A stretch of DNA of 64,000 nucleotides from Curtobacterium sp. UNCCL20 (GCF_900101675.1 NZ_FNKG01000001.1:1719378-1783377); one strand, 5' to 3'. Positions 38,707-47,254 are shown, numbered from the stretch's first letter. A program made the numbers and translations. Notes: generated by a model from the letters alone, not told the origin.

Positions 38707-39126
38707 GTGTCCGACCTCGAAGAGACCCTCGTCCTCGTCAAGCCCGACGGCGTCGCCCGCCAGCTCACCGGTGAGATCCTCCGCCGGATCGAGGCGAAGG
38801 GCTACGAGATCGTCGACCTGAAGATGCTCACGGCACCGCGCGACCTGCTCGACGCCCACTACGAGGAGCACCAGGGCAAGCCGTTCTTCGAGCCGCTCGT
38901 CGAGTTCATGCAGTCCGGCCCGGTCGTCGCCGTGCGCGTCGCCGGCAACGGCGTCATCGCCGGCTTCCGCTCGCTCGCCGGCACCACGGACCCGACCTCC
39001 GCCGCACCCGGCACGATCCGTGGCGACCTCGGTCGCGACTGGGGGCTCAAGGTGCAGCAGAACCTGGTGCACGGGTCCGACAGCCCCGAGTCGTCCGCGC
39101 GCGAGCTCGCGCTCTGGTTCGCCTGA
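38707..39126 (+). CDS. ndk: Nucleoside diphosphate kinase
   Basis: 139 residues, full length. Transfers phosphate between nucleoside tri- and diphosphates through a phospho-histidine, here in NLVHGSDSPESSARE (His near 120). ETLVLVKPDGVARQLTGEILRRIEAKG and RGDLGRDWG are family motifs; the usual FTPDDR-like stretch is replaced by ALWFA at the very C-terminus. GTG start behind TAGGAG. Follows the folC operon by 38 bases. Confidence 0.96.
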   Translation: MSDLEETLVLVKPDGVARQLTGEILRRIEAKGYEIVDLKMLTAPRDLLDAHYEEHQGKPFFEPLVEFMQSGPVVAVRVAGNGVIAGFRSLAGTTDPTSAAPGTIRGDLGRDWGLKVQQNLVHGSDSPESSARELALWFA

Positions 39127-39142
39127 GACGCGGGCGGGGAAC

Positions 39143-39991
39143 ATGACGAACAACGACCGTCCCACGAAGAACGAGCGTCGTCAGCACGCGCGTGAGGTCG
39201 CCCGGCAGCGTGCCGATGCCGAGAAGCGCCGCAAGCGCCGGAACCGCTGGTTCCTGCAGGGCGGCATCGGCGTCGGCATCATCGCGATCGCGGCGATCAT
39301 CGCGATCGTCGTCGTGAACGTGAACAACCAGCCGAGCGTCTCCGCGGCCGGGCCGAAGAACATGGCGACGGGTGCGATCCAGTTCACCGGTGGCGACGGC
39401 AAGGTCACCCCGGTCGAGACGAAGGCCGTGTCGGCGAAGGGCACCCCCTCGGCGGTCCCGACCTCGAACTCGGACGGCGCCGTCGCGGTGACCGAGTACG
39501 TCGACTGGGCCTGCCCGGTCTGCAAGCAGTTCGAGGCGGCCTACTCCGGCCAGATCCTCGACAAGGTGAAGTCCGGCGACGCGACGCTCGCGATCCAGCC
39601 GGTCTCGATCCTCGACCGCAGCTACCAGAACTCGCGGTACGCCAGCCGCGCTGCGAACGCCGCGATGTGCGTCGCGAACTACGCCCCGGACAAGTTCCTC
39701 GACGTCCAGACGCAGTTCTTCGACAACCAGCCGGAAGAGGGCACGTCGGGTCTGACGAACAAGCAGATCGCCGACCTCGTGAAGGCCGGCGGAGCGACCG
39801 GTTCGGACATCACGTCCTGCCTGTCCTCCGAGCAGTTCAAGGGCTGGGTCACGAAGTCGACCAGCCGTGTGACGGCTGACGAGGACCTGCAGGGCGCCCA
39901 GGGCTTCGGCACGCCGACGATCGTCGTCAACGGCAAGCGGATCGACACGCTGACGAACGTCATCAGCGAGATCGACGCGGCCGCGAAGTAA
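39143..39991 (+). CDS. Membrane-anchored DsbA-like thiol oxidoreductase, CPVC type
   Basis: 282 residues: a very basic cytoplasmic head (residues 1-36), one helix (GGIGVGIIAIAAIIAIVVVNV), a linker GPKNMATGAIQFTGGDGKVTPV and a DsbA/thioredoxin-fold domain with CPVC (Cys124, Cys127). cis-Pro in GFGTPTIVVNGKR. Acts outside the membrane in disulfide formation. It shares architecture and even Cys positions with the convergent gene at 40073, so the two are paralogues. A VKOR gene that could re-oxidise them follows that paralogue. Confidence 0.9.
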   Translation: MTNNDRPTKNERRQHAREVARQRADAEKRRKRRNRWFLQGGIGVGIIAIAAIIAIVVVNVNNQPSVSAAGPKNMATGAIQFTGGDGKVTPVETKAVSAKGTPSAVPTSNSDGAVAVTEYVDWACPVCKQFEAAYSGQILDKVKSGDATLAIQPVSILDRSYQNSRYASRAANAAMCVANYAPDKFLDVQTQFFDNQPEEGTSGLTNKQIADLVKAGGATGSDITSCLSSEQFKGWVTKSTSRVTADEDLQGAQGFGTPTIVVNGKRIDTLTNVISEIDAAAK

Positions 39992-40001
39992 CCGCAGCAC
40001 C

Positions 40002-40047
40002 ACGACGAAGGCCCCCGCTTCCCATCCGAAGCGGGGGCCTTCGTCGT
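40002..40047. terminator. Bidirectional terminator between the two DsbA-like genes
   Basis: 19-bp stem (40002-40020 with 40029-40047) around an eight-base loop. The outer ACGACGAAGGCCCC arm repeats that of the clpP2 terminator at 12721. Confidence 0.88.
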
Positions 40048-40072
40048 CCGGTGCGGGACGGGGGAGTGGACG

Positions 40073-40948
40073 CTACGCGGCGCCGCCGTTCTGCTCGACG
40101 AACGCGGCGAACGCGTCCGTGTCGGTCAGTGAGCCGGTGTACTGCTTGCCGTTCACGATGACCGCCGGGGTCCCGGTGACCTTGTCGAGCGACGAGTTCG
40201 GGATCGGCTGGGTGAGCACCCGGTTCGTCGCCTCGGCCACCCATCCGGCGAAGTGCTGGTCGGTGATGCAGGACGCGACCCCCGGGTCCGTCGCCCCGGC
40301 TGCCTTCGCCAGGGAAGCGAGCTCGTCGTTCGTCAGCCCGCGGGTGCTCTCGGACGGCTGGTTCTCGTAGAGGGACGTGTTGTACGCCAGGAAGTCGTCC
40401 GGGTCGGAGTCGGCGACGCAGGCTGCCGCGGCGGCGGAACGGGTGGAGTACTTCGAGCCCAGGGACACCCGGTCGAGCAGGTTGAACGGGTGCAGCTCGA
40501 GCGTCGCGGAGCCGTTCTGCACCCACTGCCGGATCTGGGGCATCTGACTCGTCTCGAACTGGTTGCAGTACGGGCACATGTAGTCCGAGTACACGGTGAT
40601 GTTCGCGACCGAATCGTCCTGCTTCGTGGGCGTCGGCGTCCCGCCCTCGGGCGTCGCCTTCGTGGTCACGGGGACGATCTTCCCGTCCACGCCGTGCAGC
40701 AGGATGCCGTCGCTCGCCATGTTCCGCGGTCCGGGGCCGGCGGGCTGCACGGAGTTCGCGACCACCACGACGACCACCGCGATCACCGCGAGTCCGCCGA
40801 CGATGATGCCGCTGATGCCCAGGGTCCTGTTCCGGCGCCTGCGGGCGTTCGCCTGCTCACGCGCCGCGCGGGCACGCTCGCGTGCTGCTTCGCGACGGGC
40901 CTTCTTGCCGTCGTTCCTGCTGTCGTCGTCGCCGTCGTTCTCGCTCAT
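40073..40948 (-). CDS. Membrane-anchored DsbA-like thiol oxidoreductase, CPYC type
   Basis: 291 residues with the same plan as the facing gene: charged cytoplasmic head rich in Arg/Ala, a helix (ISGIIVGGLAVIAVVVVVANSV), the linker GPRNMASDGILLHGVDGKIVPV and a DsbA-like domain with CPYC (Cys124, Cys127) and cis-Pro in VTGTPAVIVNGKQY. Two extra Cys (AAACVAD, ASCIT) may form a structural disulfide. ATG at 40948. Located before vkor on the minus strand, 100 bases upstream of it in gene order after VKOR transcription, so operon status is open. Confidence 0.9.
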   Translation of the reverse strand: MSENDGDDDSRNDGKKARREAARERARAAREQANARRRRNRTLGISGIIVGGLAVIAVVVVVVANSVQPAGPGPRNMASDGILLHGVDGKIVPVTTKATPEGGTPTPTKQDDSVANITVYSDYMCPYCNQFETSQMPQIRQWVQNGSATLELHPFNLLDRVSLGSKYSTRSAAAAACVADSDPDDFLAYNTSLYENQPSESTRGLTNDELASLAKAAGATDPGVASCITDQHFAGWVAEATNRVLTQPIPNSSLDKVTGTPAVIVNGKQYTGSLTDTDAFAAFVEQNGGAA

Positions 40949-41048
40949 CGGGATCGAGCGTAGGGGCCGCTCATGGGACGGTCAGCCGTGCCCGCTTGGA
41001 AGGAACCAGGAATTCGGTGACGCGTCATCGAGAAAGTCCAGAGGCGTC

Positions 41049-41651
41049 TCAGAAGGACGTGAGGATCGTCGGGAACTTGATCAGGATCGTCACGATGATG
41101 ACGAGGTAGTTCGCCAGCGCGAACGCCCAGCAGAAGGGGAGCAGGACACGCCCGAGCCGCTGGGTGCCGGCACCGAACCGGCCCTGCGCGGCGTTCCAGA
41201 TCGTGAACACCCAGAACATCGGGATCGTCATCGACCAGACGAGCATGCACCAGGGGCAGAGCGCGCCGATGAACCAGACGGTCTGCGTGAACAGCCACGT
41301 CACGAACACCCACGCCAGGAACACGCCCGCGTTGAACGCGATCCAGAACCAGCGCGAGCCGTTGCGGAAGCCGGCGAGCAGCATCACCCCGACGGCGATC
41401 GGCGCCACGAAGCCCATCACGCCGAGCAGCGGGTTCGGGAAGCCGAAGAGGTGCCCCTGCCAGCTCGCCATCACGTCGGAGCAGCTGATGAACGGGTTGA
41501 CGTCGCACGACAGGACCTTCTTCGGGTCGGCGTACTTCGCGAACTCGTCCAGCACCAGCGAGAACGACCCGTACAGGCCCACCGCGCCGGTGATCAACAG
41601 GAAGACCGCCATCGCGATCGGACGGCGTGCGGCGGGTGCTGACGTGGTCAC
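41049..41651 (-). CDS. Vitamin K epoxide reductase family protein (DsbB functional analogue)
   Basis: 200-residue membrane protein with about five helices. The VKOR cysteines are present: a loop pair in KVLSCDVNPFISCSDVM and the redox CPWC motif in IGALCPWCMLVW; Ser/Thr in the quinone pocket region. In actinobacteria VKOR re-oxidises DsbA-like proteins, passing electrons to menaquinone. It is 100 bases before the CPYC DsbA-like gene on the same strand, so the two are plausible partners. GTG start at 41651 (no ATG fits). Confidence 0.92.
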   Translation of the reverse strand: MTTSAPAARRPIAMAVFLLITGAVGLYGSFSLVLDEFAKYADPKKVLSCDVNPFISCSDVMASWQGHLFGFPNPLLGVMGFVAPIAVGVMLLAGFRNGSRWFWIAFNAGVFLAWVFVTWLFTQTVWFIGALCPWCMLVWSMTIPMFWVFTIWNAAQGRFGAGTQRLGRVLLPFCWAFALANYLVIIVTILIKFPTILTSF

Positions 41652-41788
41652 GGCGTCATCATCGCACGCCCGTTCCGGTCCTTTCCTGGCGCGGCATGCG
41701 ATAATCGCTGGAGGTCGTGCGGCCATCCGCACGGCGATGAGAGCTTTCCGGGCGCCGCCCGGACGATCAGGTGCGGTGAGAGCGCATC

Positions 41789-41828
41789 GTGACCGGGACG
41801 CGCGAGACGCGCGAGACGCACCGGTCAC
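41789..41828. repeat. Inverted repeat in the leader of the RNase E/G gene
   Basis: GTGACCGG (41789-41796) pairs with CCGGTCAC (41821-41828); the loop holds two direct GACGCGCGA repeats. It lies about 100 bases before the RNase start codon in a long leader that follows a GATAAT box at 41700-41705. Confidence 0.5.
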
Positions 41829-41927
41829 AAGACAGCGAACGCGGGGGCGTGGTCGCCACCCGCTACAACTACAGAGTTCCCGCCGCCCGACACGGGCGCG
41901 AGCGGGGTCAAGGAGTGCACCAGGTCC

Positions 41928-44714
41928 ATGGTGGAGCAGAACAACGACAACACGAACAACGAAGAAGTCGCGCCGAAGCGTCGCAGTCGCCTGTTCGGCG
42001 GCCGCCGCGCCCGGTCGGCAGGCCCGGAGGCCCGTGGGGACGTCGCGCAGACGGAACCCGGTGCCGAGGCGGTCGTCGACACGGCGTCGACCGACGCTGC
42101 GGGATCGGTCACCGCGCCGGCCTCGGTGAGCGTCGACGCGGTCGCGCCGTCCAGCGGTGAGCCGCACGACGTGAGCACCCTGACCGGCGACCTGCCGGTG
42201 GTGGACGCGTCCGCGGGCACGACCGACGGCGACGAGGCGGAGCCGCAGCGCGCCTCCAGTGCGGTGCCGGCCGAGCCCGAGGCACCCGAAGCCGAGACGT
42301 TCGTCCCCAAGGCGACGAGCACGCTCAGCCTCATCTTCCACGCGCCGGTCCTGCCGGAGCTGCCGCAGCGCGCACCGCGGTACGACGACGAGGACGACGA
42401 CGAGCAGGGTGGGTCCCGCCGACGTTCGCGTCGCCGCGGCACGAGCGCCGACCGCGAGTCGCGCGAACCCCGTGAGCAGCGCGAGCCGCGTGAGCCCCGC
42501 GACCACCAGGAGCCGCGCCGCCGCGAGGTCGAGTACATCACCGAGCCGCAGAAGGTGAAGGGCTCGACCCGTCTCGAGGCGAAGAAGCAGCGCCGCCGCG
42601 ACGGCCGCGACGCCGGACGACGGCGCCAGGTCGTCACCGAGGACGAGTTCCTCGCCCGCCGCGAGAGCGTCGACCGCCAGATGATCGTCCGGTCGAGCGC
42701 ATCGACGATCGAGATCGGCGTGCTCGAGGACAACGTCCTCGCCGAGCACTACCTGACGAAGTCCCAGAACGTCTCGCTCATCGGCAACGTGTACCTCGGC
42801 AAGGTGCAGAACGTCCTGCCCTCGATGGAGGCGGCGTTCGTCGACATCGGCCGGGGCCGCAACGCCGTGCTCTACGCGGGCGAGGTCGACTGGGCCTCGG
42901 TCGACACCGGCAACCACGGCCGTCGCATCGAAGCGGCGCTGAAGCCCGGCGACAAGGTGCTCGTGCAGGTCACGAAGGACCCGGTCGGTCACAAGGGTGC
43001 TCGCCTCACCAGCCAGGTCTCACTGCCCGGCCGCTACCTCGTGTACGTGCCGAACGGTTCGATGAACGGCATCTCCCGCAAGCTGCCCGACACGGAGCGC
43101 GCGCGTCTCAAGAAGATCCTCAAGGAGGTCCTCCCCGAGCACGCCGGCGTCATCGTGCGCACCGCTGCCGAGGGCGCGACCGAGGAACAGCTGACCCGCG
43201 ACGTCCAGCGCCTCACCAACCAGTGGGAGGCGATCCAGAAGAAGGTCGCGAACGGCCAGGCGCCGGTCATGCTCCACTCCGAGCCCGACCTGCTCGTGAA
43301 GATCGTCCGCGACGTCTTCAACGAGGACTTCACGAAGCTCATCATCGACGGCGAGTCCGCCCGGGTGACCATCGACGAGTACCTCACCGCGGTCGCCCCC
43401 GACCTCAAGGACCGTGTCGAGCTCTACGACGGCCCGGACTCCTTCGAGGAGTACCGCCTCAACGAGCAGATCGAGAAGGCGCTCGACCGCAAGGTCTGGC
43501 TGCCCTCCGGCGGTTCGCTCGTCATCGACCGCACCGAGGCCATGACGGTCATCGACGTCAACACGGGGAAGTTCGTCGGGTCCGGCGGCAACCTCGAGGA
43601 GACGGTCACGAAGAACAACCTCGAGGCCGCCGAGGAGATCGTCCGCCAGCTCCGCCTGCGCGACATCGGCGGCATCATCGTCGTCGACTTCATCGACATG
43701 GTGCTCGAGTCCAACCGCGACCTCGTGCTGCGCCGCCTCGTCGAGTGCCTCAGCCGCGACCGCACGAAGCACCAGGTCGCCGAGGTCACCTCGCTCGGCC
43801 TCGTGCAGATGACCCGCAAGAAGATCGGTGTCGGGCTCCGCGAGTCCCTCGACGAGGTCAACGCCAAGGTCAACGACAACAACGCGGACCCGGGCCCCTC
43901 GAAGGGTCGTCGCAAGGGTCGTGGTGGGAACGCCAACGGTGGCGGCAACGGCGGTGGGAACGGTTCGTCGAGCGGGTCGTCCTCCAACGGGTCGTCGTCG
44001 AACGGCTCCTCCTCGCAGGCGCACCAGATCACCGACGACGTCAAGAACGCGCTGTCGCGCATCGCGGCGTCGACGATCCCGCACGACGAGCACGAGGCCC
44101 CGGCCGCCGCTCCGGCGGCGTCGGCCCAATCGCCCGCTTCGCCGGTGTCGTCCGACTCCGGTTCGTCGTCCGCGTCCGCGTCCGCGTCTGCGTCGGTGTC
44201 CGGGTCTGGCTCTGCGGAGTCGGCCGACCAGGGCGAGCAGTCGTCCGGGCCGAAGCGTCGCCGCCGCCGCGGCGGTCGTGGTGCGGGTGCACCGGACCAG
44301 GCCGCGTCGACGGAGTCGTCGTCGCCTGAGCACGTCGAGGCATCCGAGCCGGTTGCCGCTGCGGCGCCGGTCGCCCCCGCGGCGGACGTCCTGCCGGACG
44401 CCGTGGCCGAGGTGCCCGAGGCCCGCGCCAAGGCACCGGCCCGTCGTCGCGTCAGCTCGAGCGCCCCGGTGACCCCCACCGAGACCTCGGTCGCGATCCT
44501 CGACATCCCGATCGCCGCCGCGAAGCGCGAGCCGCGCAAGGTCAGCGAGGACACCGAGTCCCTGCTCGACTCCGTGCTGCAGGCGCTGCCGGAGCCGAAG
44601 CAGCCGGGACAGGGCCGTTCGCGGTCGCGTCGCGTCTCGTCGCCGAGCATCAGCGCGCCGGCGACCACCGAGGGTGACGCCAGCGACGACGGCGCCGTGA
44701 TCCTGGGGGACTGA
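41928..44714 (+). CDS. rne: Ribonuclease E/G family endoribonuclease
   Basis: 928 residues, processing rRNA/tRNA and turning over mRNA. A disordered Ala/Glu/Arg-rich head (1-260) precedes the S1 RNA-binding domain (NVYLGKVQNVLPSMEAAFVDIGRGRNAVLYAGEVD), the DNase-I-like catalytic domain with metal acids in TVIDVNTGKFVG and GGIIVVDFIDM, and a degradosome-type low-complexity tail (GGNGGGNGSSSGSSSN..., then Ser/Ala and Arg-rich blocks). As in other actinobacterial RNase E proteins the core sits in the middle of the chain. ATG at 41928; AAGGAG lies rather far upstream (41910). 'RNase G' is an alternative name. Confidence 0.93.
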   Translation: MVEQNNDNTNNEEVAPKRRSRLFGGRRARSAGPEARGDVAQTEPGAEAVVDTASTDAAGSVTAPASVSVDAVAPSSGEPHDVSTLTGDLPVVDASAGTTDGDEAEPQRASSAVPAEPEAPEAETFVPKATSTLSLIFHAPVLPELPQRAPRYDDEDDDEQGGSRRRSRRRGTSADRESREPREQREPREPRDHQEPRRREVEYITEPQKVKGSTRLEAKKQRRRDGRDAGRRRQVVTEDEFLARRESVDRQMIVRSSASTIEIGVLEDNVLAEHYLTKSQNVSLIGNVYLGKVQNVLPSMEAAFVDIGRGRNAVLYAGEVDWASVDTGNHGRRIEAALKPGDKVLVQVTKDPVGHKGARLTSQVSLPGRYLVYVPNGSMNGISRKLPDTERARLKKILKEVLPEHAGVIVRTAAEGATEEQLTRDVQRLTNQWEAIQKKVANGQAPVMLHSEPDLLVKIVRDVFNEDFTKLIIDGESARVTIDEYLTAVAPDLKDRVELYDGPDSFEEYRLNEQIEKALDRKVWLPSGGSLVIDRTEAMTVIDVNTGKFVGSGGNLEETVTKNNLEAAEEIVRQLRLRDIGGIIVVDFIDMVLESNRDLVLRRLVECLSRDRTKHQVAEVTSLGLVQMTRKKIGVGLRESLDEVNAKVNDNNADPGPSKGRRKGRGGNANGGGNGGGNGSSSGSSSNGSSSNGSSSQAHQITDDVKNALSRIAASTIPHDEHEAPAAAPAASAQSPASPVSSDSGSSSASASASASVSGSGSAESADQGEQSSGPKRRRRRGGRGAGAPDQAASTESSSPEHVEASEPVAAAAPVAPAADVLPDAVAEVPEARAKAPARRRVSSSAPVTPTETSVAILDIPIAAAKREPRKVSEDTESLLDSVLQALPEPKQPGQGRSRSRRVSSPSISAPATTEGDASDDGAVILGD
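42249..42259. repeat. Partial dispersed repeat in rne
   Basis: CGCGCCTCCAG, an 11-base match to the reverse complement of the dispersed motif, read as RASS in the disordered head. Confidence 0.4.
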
Positions 44715-44716
44715 CG

Positions 44717-45646
44717 ATGTCGAACCCGGGCGACCCGCAGCGGTCGCAGCAGGACCGCGGGTACTACGGTGCGGGTTGGTCGCAGCCCGCACCTCCCGCC
44801 CCGTCCGCGCCGCAGGGCCCCGGGCAGACCGGGCAGCCGGGGCAGCCGTACTCGGGGCAGCCGTACTCGGGTCAGCCGTACGCCGGTGGACCGGGTTCGT
44901 ACGCCGGTGGACCGGGTCCGTACGCCGGTGGACCGAGCCCGTACGCCGGAGGGCCAGGCCCGTCCGCGGGTGGCCAGGCGCCCCGCCCCCGTCCCCACCG
45001 TGCCACCGGGGACCCCCGCCGGGCGTTCGAGCCCGGAGCGTCGGTGACGAACACCGCCGGTGCGCTCATCGCCGTGGTGTCGATCGTGCTCGTGGAGTTC
45101 CTCTCGGGGCTCATCGGCCTGATCGGGACGTCGCTCGTCGTGCACCCGTTCTCGTCCTACGGCGGCAGCAGCCTCATCAGCGGTTTCGTCGCCGGGGTCT
45201 TCGCCGCGCCGTTCCCGTTCTACGCCGGGGCGTTCCTCGCGCTGGCGTTCCTCACGCCGATCACGCGCCGGAGCCCGCTGCCGACGGTGCTCCTCCGCGC
45301 CGTCATCGCAGGCGCCGCGGGCACGATCGCCCTCGCCCTCGTCGGGGTCTTCACCGGCTCGATCGGTGCGGTCCGCTCGGGCGCCTCGCGCCTGGTGATC
45401 GACGTGGTCACGAGCCCGCTGCAGCACGGAGTGCCGTTCACCCTGATGCTCCTCGCGACGGCCACCGCGGCGTGGCTGTGGCTCGGACGGCCCCGAGGCG
45501 GACGTCGCGCTCCGGGAGCCCCGGGCACGCCCGGTACCGTCCGGCCTGCCGATGCCGTGCCACCCCCGACCGTGCAGCCCGCGCAGCAGCCCCCGCAGTG
45601 GCAGCAGCCGCCGAGCGCCCCCTGGGGTGGTCCGGCACCGCGCTAG
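44717..45646 (+). CDS. Membrane protein with Gly-Pro-Tyr repeat head
   Basis: 309 residues, no named family. The head has tandem GQPYSG and YAGGPG repeats (44850-44970 in DNA), followed by a DPRRAFEP segment, four to five helices (ALIAVVSIVLVEFLSGLIGLIGTSLVV, PFYAGAFLALAFLTP, VLLRAVIAGAAGTIALALVGVFTG, PFTLMLLATATAAWLWLG) and a Pro/Gln-rich tail. It starts two bases after the RNase E stop (GGGGACTGACG ATG), so it is co-translated. Role unknown; such low-complexity heads usually face the cytoplasm. Confidence 0.75.
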   Translation: MSNPGDPQRSQQDRGYYGAGWSQPAPPAPSAPQGPGQTGQPGQPYSGQPYSGQPYAGGPGSYAGGPGPYAGGPSPYAGGPGPSAGGQAPRPRPHRATGDPRRAFEPGASVTNTAGALIAVVSIVLVEFLSGLIGLIGTSLVVHPFSSYGGSSLISGFVAGVFAAPFPFYAGAFLALAFLTPITRRSPLPTVLLRAVIAGAAGTIALALVGVFTGSIGAVRSGASRLVIDVVTSPLQHGVPFTLMLLATATAAWLWLGRPRGGRRAPGAPGTPGTVRPADAVPPPTVQPAQQPPQWQQPPSAPWGGPAPR

Positions 45647-45734
45647 CCAAGGTCCTCGGGCGCTCGCGCTCCGGTGCTGCGCGTCCGGCGTTCCCCGGCG
45701 CCCCGTGCTCCCCGGTGCCCCCTGCGGGCTCCGT

Positions 45735-45790
45735 ACAACGAAAGTCGTCCCGAACCACGGATCCCCGTGGTTCGGGACGACTTTCGTTGT
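45735..45790. terminator. 56-base hairpin with 26-bp perfect stem
   Basis: Arms 45735-45760 and 45765-45790, loop ATCC. It follows the membrane protein gene at 88 bases and faces the convergent DUF4031 gene. Confidence 0.85.
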
Positions 45791-45956
45791 CCTTCTGTCC
45801 GCCGGTCGGCCGGTCGGCCGGTCCGCCGGTCTGTCGGTTCGCCGGTCTGTCGGTTCGCTGGCGGACCCGCGGTGCCGCCCGCCGTCCTGCGGTCGGCCCC
45901 GCACCCGGCGAGGTGACGGGTACCGGGGACGGGCACCGTGCCTCCAGGCCGTGGAC

Positions 45957-46109
45957 GTGCCCGCGGCCGACGTGCCCGCGGCCGACGTGCCCGCGGCCGA
46001 CACGCCCGCGGCCGACGCGCCCGCGGCCGACGCGGCCGACGTGCCGGCGACCGACGTGCCCGCGGCTGACGCTGCCGACGTGCCCGCGGCTGACGTGCCC
46101 GCGACCGAC
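45957..46109. repeat. 15-base minisatellite, GTGCCCGCGGCCGAC
   Basis: Nine 15-base units (first three identical) with two 9-base short units (46032-46040, 46071-46079), no spacers, just before the DUF4031 stop. Later units differ by one to three bases. Confidence 0.85.
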
Positions 46110-46138
46110 GACCGCCGCCACCCGCCAGCCGCCACGCC

Positions 46139-46411
46139 TCAGAACGCGCGCTTGTCCCGCTGCGCGACCCGCAGCCCGCTCGCGATGAGGCGGAGGACGA
46201 GCTCGCGCCCGGAGACCGCCGTGGCCCCCGCGGCGACGAGCTCGTCGTAGCGTGACTGCGGCACGTCGTAGTGGTCGTGGTCGAACGCCCGACGGGGGAT
46301 GCCGGCCCGTTCGGCGAACGCGTGGAGCTCGTCATAGGATCGATCACTGACGAGGTGTGACCACACCGTGTCGTGCGCAGGCCAGGTCGGCGGATCGATC
46401 AACACGGTCAC
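46139..46411 (-). CDS. DUF4031 domain protein
   Basis: 90 residues, soluble: TVLIDPPTWPAHDTVWSHLVSDRSYDELHAFAERAGIPRRAFDHDHYDVPQSRYDELVAAGATAVSGRELVLRL, the complete DUF4031 domain of unknown function. The Asp, Trp-His and DHDHYD residues look like a conserved polar site. GTG at 46411 lies seven bases after a TAGGAT box (leaderless). Divergent from rplU. Confidence 0.88.
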   Translation of the reverse strand: MTVLIDPPTWPAHDTVWSHLVSDRSYDELHAFAERAGIPRRAFDHDHYDVPQSRYDELVAAGATAVSGRELVLRLIASGLRVAQRDKRAF

Positions 46412-46424
46412 TCGAGCAATCCTA
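46412..46424 (-). promoter_or_regulatory. TANNNT box spaced for a leaderless start (DUF4031)
   Basis: TAGGAT (46424 to 46419 on the minus strand), then seven bases, then GTG at 46411. Confidence 0.5.
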
Positions 46425-46437
46425 CGTGTGTCGCCGT

Positions 46438-46467
46438 TTGACCGGACGTGGGGACATCGAGTAATCT
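46438..46467 (+). promoter_or_regulatory. Promoter of rplU-rpmA
   Basis: TTGACC (46438-46443), 18-base spacer, TAATCT (46462-46467): the best vegetative sigma-factor promoter in the window. It predicts a leader of about 115 bases before rplU. Confidence 0.7.
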
Positions 46468-46590
46468 TGATCCCTGGTGTCAGCGGGCCGTTCTGCCTGC
46501 GTCGCCGATCGGGCCCGGGCTCCGGGAGCCGCTCGTGCAGAAGTGGGCACCCGAGACTTCCCTCAAGCAGAGTTACGTAAGGATTTCCAC

Positions 46591-46899
46591 GTGGTTTACG
46601 CAGTAGTGCGCGCCGGCGGCCGTCAGGAGAAGGTCGAGGTCGGTACGATCATCACCCTCGACCGCGCCAAGGCAGACGACAAGGGCAACATCGACCTCGC
46701 CCCGGTGCTCCTCGTGGACGGTGACAAGATCACGTCGGCGGCTTCCGAGCTCGCCAAGGTGACCGTCACCGCCGAGGTGCTCGAGGACCTCCGTGGTCCG
46801 AAGGTCATCATCCAGAAGTTCAAGAACAAGACCGGGTACAAGAAGCGTCAGGGTTTCCGCGCTGAGCTCACCCGTGTCAAGATCACCTCGATCGCGTAA
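46591..46899 (+). CDS. rplU: 50S ribosomal protein L21
   Basis: 102 residues, full length: [18 protein letters not shown] at the start and [30 protein letters not shown], the L21 signature, at the end. Binds 23S rRNA in the large subunit. GTG start with AAGGA upstream is chosen over upstream codons that add non-family residues. Operon with rpmA (14 bases downstream), the universal pair, followed by obgE. Confidence 0.97.
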   Translation: MVYAVVRAGGRQEKVEVGTIITLDRAKADDKGNIDLAPVLLVDGDKITSAASELAKVTVTAEVLEDLRGPKVIIQKFKNKTGYKKRQGFRAELTRVKITSIA

Positions 46900-46913
46900 G
46901 GCGGGAGTAGAAG

Positions 46914-47165
46914 ATGGCACACAAGAAGGGTGCGAGCTCCACTCGCAACGGTCGTGACTCGAACGCACAGCGCCTCGGCGTGAAGCGCTTCGGTGGCGAG
47001 GTCGTCAACGCCGGCGAGATCATCCTCCGCCAGCGCGGTACCCACTTCCACCCGGGCGCCAACGTCGGCCGCGGTGGCGACGACACGCTGTTCGCCCTCT
47101 CGGCCGGTTCGGTCGAGTTCGGCACCAAGGGCGGCCGCAAGGTCGTCAACATCGTCAACGCGTAA
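46914..47165 (+). CDS. rpmA: 50S ribosomal protein L27
   Basis: 83 residues: [62 protein letters not shown]. The N-terminal AHKKG tail reaches the peptidyl-transferase centre; there is no cleaved extension as in Firmicutes. Closed by a hairpin before obgE. Confidence 0.98.
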   Translation: MAHKKGASSTRNGRDSNAQRLGVKRFGGEVVNAGEIILRQRGTHFHPGANVGRGGDDTLFALSAGSVEFGTKGGRKVVNIVNA

Positions 47166-47187
47166 CTGCCCGACGATCTGATCTCAG

Positions 47188-47220
47188 CAGGAGGGGCGGG
47201 CCGAGTGCCCGCCCCTCCTG
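47188..47220 (+). terminator. Intrinsic terminator/attenuator after rpmA
   Basis: 13-bp stem (47188-47200 with 47208-47220), seven-base loop, then TTTCATGTTT. Thirty-five bases separate it from obgE, so read-through to obgE may be partial. Confidence 0.8.
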
Positions 47221-47254
47221 TTTCATGTTTGCAACAACCTCCAGGAGTGGACCC

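Larger units (their letters stand above)
45647..46138. other. 492-base non-coding stretch: long hairpin, CGGTC-type repeats, 15-base minisatellite
   Basis: Holds in order a 26-bp-stem hairpin (45735-45790), a run of CGGTCGGC/CGGTCTGT-like repeats (about 45800-45860), a partial dispersed motif (TGCCTCCAGGCC near 45940) and the 15-base minisatellite (45957-46109). Open frames crossing it are low-complexity on both strands and I support no gene. Confidence 0.75.

Noticed and set aside
45957..46109. CRISPR-like array
   Set aside because: Units are 15 bases, adjacent and without unique spacers; no cas genes.
43424..46135. 903-codon open frame on the minus strand across rne and downstream repeats
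   Set aside because: It is antisense to rne, which has clear domains; the translation is low-complexity and repeat-derived.
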